Shown here: piece by piece, positions 49,343 through 51,386 of the stretch
How the letters are laid out: each line of letters opens with the position of its first letter
How positions within the stretch are numbered: position 1 is the stretch's first letter
Assembly: GCA_021811275.1 (NCBI GenBank)
Contig: JAJZPI010000007.1
Coordinates: forward strand, 1 to 51,386
Source: Deltaproteobacteria bacterium
Lineage (GTDB): Bacteria > Desulfobacterota > Desulfarculia > Desulfarculales > Desulfarculaceae
Length of the DNA stretch: 51,386 nt
Direction: 5' to 3'
Notes under the pieces: model-generated
Databases searched by the model: none
What the model saw: only the letters and a program-made list of their open reading frames with translations
What the model was told of the DNA's origin: nothing
Position numbers and translations under genes: made by a program

Positions 49343-50089
49343 ATGGGCCTCTACGTCATCATCCCCGCGCGCTACGGCTCCAGCCGCTTTCCGGGCAAGC
49401 CCCTGGTCATGATCAACGGCCGGCCCATGATCCAGCACGTCATGGAGAGGGCCGGCCAGGCCGCCGGGGTGGCGATGGTGGCCGTGGCCACCGACGACGA
49501 GCGCATCGCCAGCGCCGTGGAGGCATTCGGCGGCCGGGCGGTGATGACGCCCGCCGCGCTCCGCACGGGTTCCGACCGGGTGGCCGCCGCGGCCCAGGCC
49601 CTGGGCGTGGACGACGACGACTTGGTGGTCAACGTGCAGGGCGACCAGCCGCTGCTGCCGCCGGAGGTGATAAACGAAACGGCCCTGCCGCTCAGACACG
49701 AGCCTAAAATCAACATGTCCACCCCGGTGGTGGCCATAACCCGCCCCGAGGAGATCGGCGACCCCAATCACGTCAAGGTGGTCATGGACGAATGGGGCAA
49801 CGCCTTGTACTTCTCCCGACAGGCCATCCCTTTCCCCCGCGACGGCGGCGAGGTCACCTACTTCAAGCACCTGGGGGTCTACGTCTACCGCAAGGCATTC
49901 CTGGACGTCTTCGCGAGCCTGCCCACCGGACGCCTGGAGAACCTGGAAAAGCTTGAGCAGATCCGGGTGCTGGAGGCGGGCCACCGGGTGCGCTGCGTGG
50001 TCACCCAGTTCGACTCGCCGGAGGTGGACCGGCCCGAGGACGCCCGCCGGGTAGCCGACCTGATGAACCGAGCCCGCCAGGACTGGTAG
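49343..50089 (+). CDS. kdsB: 3-deoxy-manno-octulosonate cytidylyltransferase (CMP-Kdo or CMP-Kdo8N synthetase)
   Basis: A 248-residue KdsB. It couples Kdo to CMP for LPS inner-core synthesis in the cytoplasm. Motifs: IPARYGSSRFPGKPL, VATDDERI, TGSDRVAAA, VNVQGDQPLLPP and HLGVYVYRKAFL. Length is normal. In Shewanella the KdsB in this gene trio prefers Kdo8N over Kdo; whether this one does cannot be told here. It is third in the operon. A+T-rich DNA with the next promoter follows. Confidence 0.95.
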   Translation: MGLYVIIPARYGSSRFPGKPLVMINGRPMIQHVMERAGQAAGVAMVAVATDDERIASAVEAFGGRAVMTPAALRTGSDRVAAAAQALGVDDDDLVVNVQGDQPLLPPEVINETALPLRHEPKINMSTPVVAITRPEEIGDPNHVKVVMDEWGNALYFSRQAIPFPRDGGEVTYFKHLGVYVYRKAFLDVFASLPTGRLENLEKLEQIRVLEAGHRVRCVVTQFDSPEVDRPEDARRVADLMNRARQDW

Positions 50090-50227
50090 CCGGGATCTGC
50101 CCACAGCCTCACTACCATAGCAAATATCTATCCTAACCTAAATTCACCATCAACACTTTGTATTTGACAACTACTTGAAATAAGATAGCTTATACTCCGC
50201 GATTCGCAACGGACACAAGCCGTTTTC

Positions 50228-50773
50228 ATGGCTTATCCAAATGTGACCGGAGATCTGCTATTGTTTCTATCTATCAAACCACACTCCAAGGACTTGGGAG
50301 TCTGGCTTTACGCCCTAGCCCGCCTGGGCCTGGGCGCGGTCTTCCTCTATGCCGGCCTGGCCAAGCTCCTTGATGTCGGCGCCTTCGCGCGGGTGATCTC
50401 CCAACACGACCTGGCCCCGGCCTGGGCCCTGTCCCCCCTTGCCCTGGGCCTGCCGCTGCTGGAACTGGCCGCCGGCCTGGGCCTGGCCCTGGAGCTCCGG
50501 GGCGGCCTGGGTCTGACCACGGCCCTGCTCGTCCTGTTCGTGGCGGTGTTGTGGTTCGGCATCCTCAGGGGCCTGGAGGCGGACTGCGGCTGCTTCAGCC
50601 CCGAGGAAATGGGAGAACACGACAGCCTGCGCCAGGCCATGATACGCGACCTGGTAATGCTGGCCGCCGCCGGCTACATGCACCTCTGGCGGAGAGGGCG
50701 GCGGCCCTCGCCAACAGAACGCGGTTGGTTCCGGCCATGGGGCCGGCCGCAGATGAAGGAGAAGGTTCGCTGA
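50228..50773 (+). CDS. MauE/DoxX-like membrane protein
   Basis: A 181-residue membrane protein with about four helices: LARLGLGAVFLYAGLAKLLD, ALSPLALGLPLLELAAGLGLAL, LTTALLVLFVAVLWFGILRGL and LVMLAAAGYMHLW. The ADCGCFSPEE motif after helix 3 is typical of MauE, a protein linked to disulfide formation and maturation of methylamine dehydrogenase, and of its DoxX-like relatives. No mau genes are near. Its stop overlaps the ATG of the periplasmic rhodanese gene (TGATG), so they likely act in a common sulfur or thiol process. Start uncertain: no clear ribosome binding site. Confidence 0.75.
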   Translation: MAYPNVTGDLLLFLSIKPHSKDLGVWLYALARLGLGAVFLYAGLAKLLDVGAFARVISQHDLAPAWALSPLALGLPLLELAAGLGLALELRGGLGLTTALLVLFVAVLWFGILRGLEADCGCFSPEEMGEHDSLRQAMIRDLVMLAAAGYMHLWRRGRRPSPTERGWFRPWGRPQMKEKVR

Positions 50774-51282
50774 TGAAATTGCGTAAGGTTGTCGGCGTAG
50801 CCCTGGCGGCCATGGCCGCGTGCGTCCTACTGGCCGGACAGGCTCTCGCCTTTGGTACTAAGGAATTGGACAACGAGAAGCTGGTTGTCAACTTCCACAG
50901 TGAAGCGACCCGAGGCGCCTACAAGGTGGTGGACACCGCCACGCTCAAGAAGTGGATCGACGAAAAGAAGCCCATGCTCATCGTCGACACCATGCCTTAT
51001 GAGGACAGCTACAAAAAGCAGCACATCCCCGGCGCGGTGCAGATGGAGTTCCCCATCCCCGAGCTGACCCAGCTCGACGCCGCCAAAAAGGCCGAACTGG
51101 AGAAGCTCCTTGGCCCGGACAAGGGACGCCTGATCGTGTTTTACTGCGGCTTCCCCAAGTGCACCCGCAGCCACAACGCCGCCATGTGGGCAGTCAAGCT
51201 GGGCTACACCGACGTGTACCGGCATCCTGGCGGCATCAAGGCCTGGGACGAGTCCGACTATCCGGTGGAACGAGGCAAATAA
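50773..51282 (+). CDS. Periplasmic rhodanese-domain protein
   Basis: A 169-residue exported protein. Signal peptide KVVGVALAAMAACVLLAG with cleavage near ALAF, then one rhodanese domain: LKKWIDEKKPMLIVDTMPYEDSYKKQHIPGA, and the active-site loop IVFYCGFPKCTRSHNAA with Cys at the persulfide position and a second Cys four residues later. The domain ends HPGGIKAWDESDYPVE. It may transfer sulfur or reduce/oxidise thiols in the periplasm with the coupled MauE-like protein. The signal peptide and the ATG overlap decide the start. Confidence 0.88.
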   Translation: MKLRKVVGVALAAMAACVLLAGQALAFGTKELDNEKLVVNFHSEATRGAYKVVDTATLKKWIDEKKPMLIVDTMPYEDSYKKQHIPGAVQMEFPIPELTQLDAAKKAELEKLLGPDKGRLIVFYCGFPKCTRSHNAAMWAVKLGYTDVYRHPGGIKAWDESDYPVERGK

Positions 51283-51316
51283 CCCTATCTAGAGGCGACT
51301 TCAGCCCGGAAGCAGG

Positions 51317-51360
51317 GCAAGGGGGAGGCCGGCCGCGGCCCTCCCCTTTGCTTTTTTTTT
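51317..51360 (+). terminator. Strong Rho-independent terminator of the MauE/rhodanese operon
   Basis: GCAAGGGGGAGG (51317-51328) pairs with CCTCCCCTTTGC (51340-51351) with one G-U pair, followed by nine T. Confidence 0.92.
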
Positions 51361-51386
51361 AGCCAGCCAGTCCCTCTCCCCCGCCG

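Noticed and set aside
50164-50196. TTGACA...TATACT promoter before the MauE-like gene
   Set aside because: The hexamers are 21 bases apart, too far for sigma-70. The small ATAAG/CTTAT repeat at 50180-50193 is too short to stand on its own. A promoter probably exists in this A+T-rich gap but could not be placed.

Overview
The window is G+C-rich chromosomal DNA from a Gram-negative bacterium, most likely an anaerobic member of the Desulfobacterota (Desulfarculus-like). This placement is inference. It rests on the codon bias, the acyl-CoA dehydrogenase / thiolase / Zn-ribbon fatty- or aromatic-acid genes, a B12-dependent ribonucleotide reductase, CCG-domain iron-sulfur proteins, a heme-c sensor and several small Cys-rich proteins of a type I associate with that group. 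An LPS-sugar gene set and periplasmic proteins show an outer membrane. No phage, transposon or CRISPR array was seen; three tRNA genes are present.

Layout. 1-4.4 kb: the start of a response regulator, then a leftward acyl-CoA module (XRE/cupin regulator, thiolase-fold protein, DUF35 Zn-ribbon protein, acyl-CoA dehydrogenase). The regulator promoter carries a palindromic operator between its -35 and -10. 4.5-6.1 kb: a YdhR-like protein and a GlcF-type Fe-S protein. 6.2-9.9 kb: a ZraP-ZraS-ZraR-like envelope metal-stress circuit with a sigma-54 promoter. 10-13.8 kb: hypothetical genes, an exported parvulin-like/TPR protein and a TusA-like protein. 14.3-21.3 kb: MFS transporter, LipB, tRNA-Pro, a BPL_N-like protein, TldD, an exported rhodanese-fold protein and an EamA transporter. 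21.4-26.3 kb: TypA and a Na,K-ATPase-like P-type ATPase. 26.5-32.3 kb: tRNA-Gly, PurA, two peptide-ABC ATPases, an IF-1 paralogue, a hypothetical gene, a gamma-carbonic anhydrase and a CAT-anticodon tRNA.

32.4-38.5 kb is the most unusual part. It holds a membrane heme-c sensor ending in a Cys-rich module; a probable structured RNA with its own extended -10 promoter and terminator ahead of a 61-residue acidic protein; a Rho_N-like protein; class II ribonucleotide reductase; and a micro-operon of a 58-aa Cys-rich and a 39-aa membrane protein behind a good sigma-54 promoter. A MerR regulator follows. 38.5-46.7 kb: YhcC-type radical SAM protein, Ogt methyltransferase, ComEC, a TVP38 protein, a GT81-like glycosyltransferase, a STAS protein and a phosphofructokinase.

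46.9-50.1 kb is a three-gene operon (iron alcohol dehydrogenase, DegT-type aminotransferase, KdsB) with the same composition as the KdnB-KdnA-KdsB set that makes 8-amino-3,8-dideoxy-Kdo (Kdo8N) in Shewanella. The window ends with a MauE-like membrane protein coupled to a periplasmic rhodanese, closed by a strong terminator.

Start codons were set from ribosome binding sites where these decide. Promoters and RNA structures are read by eye and were not scored.
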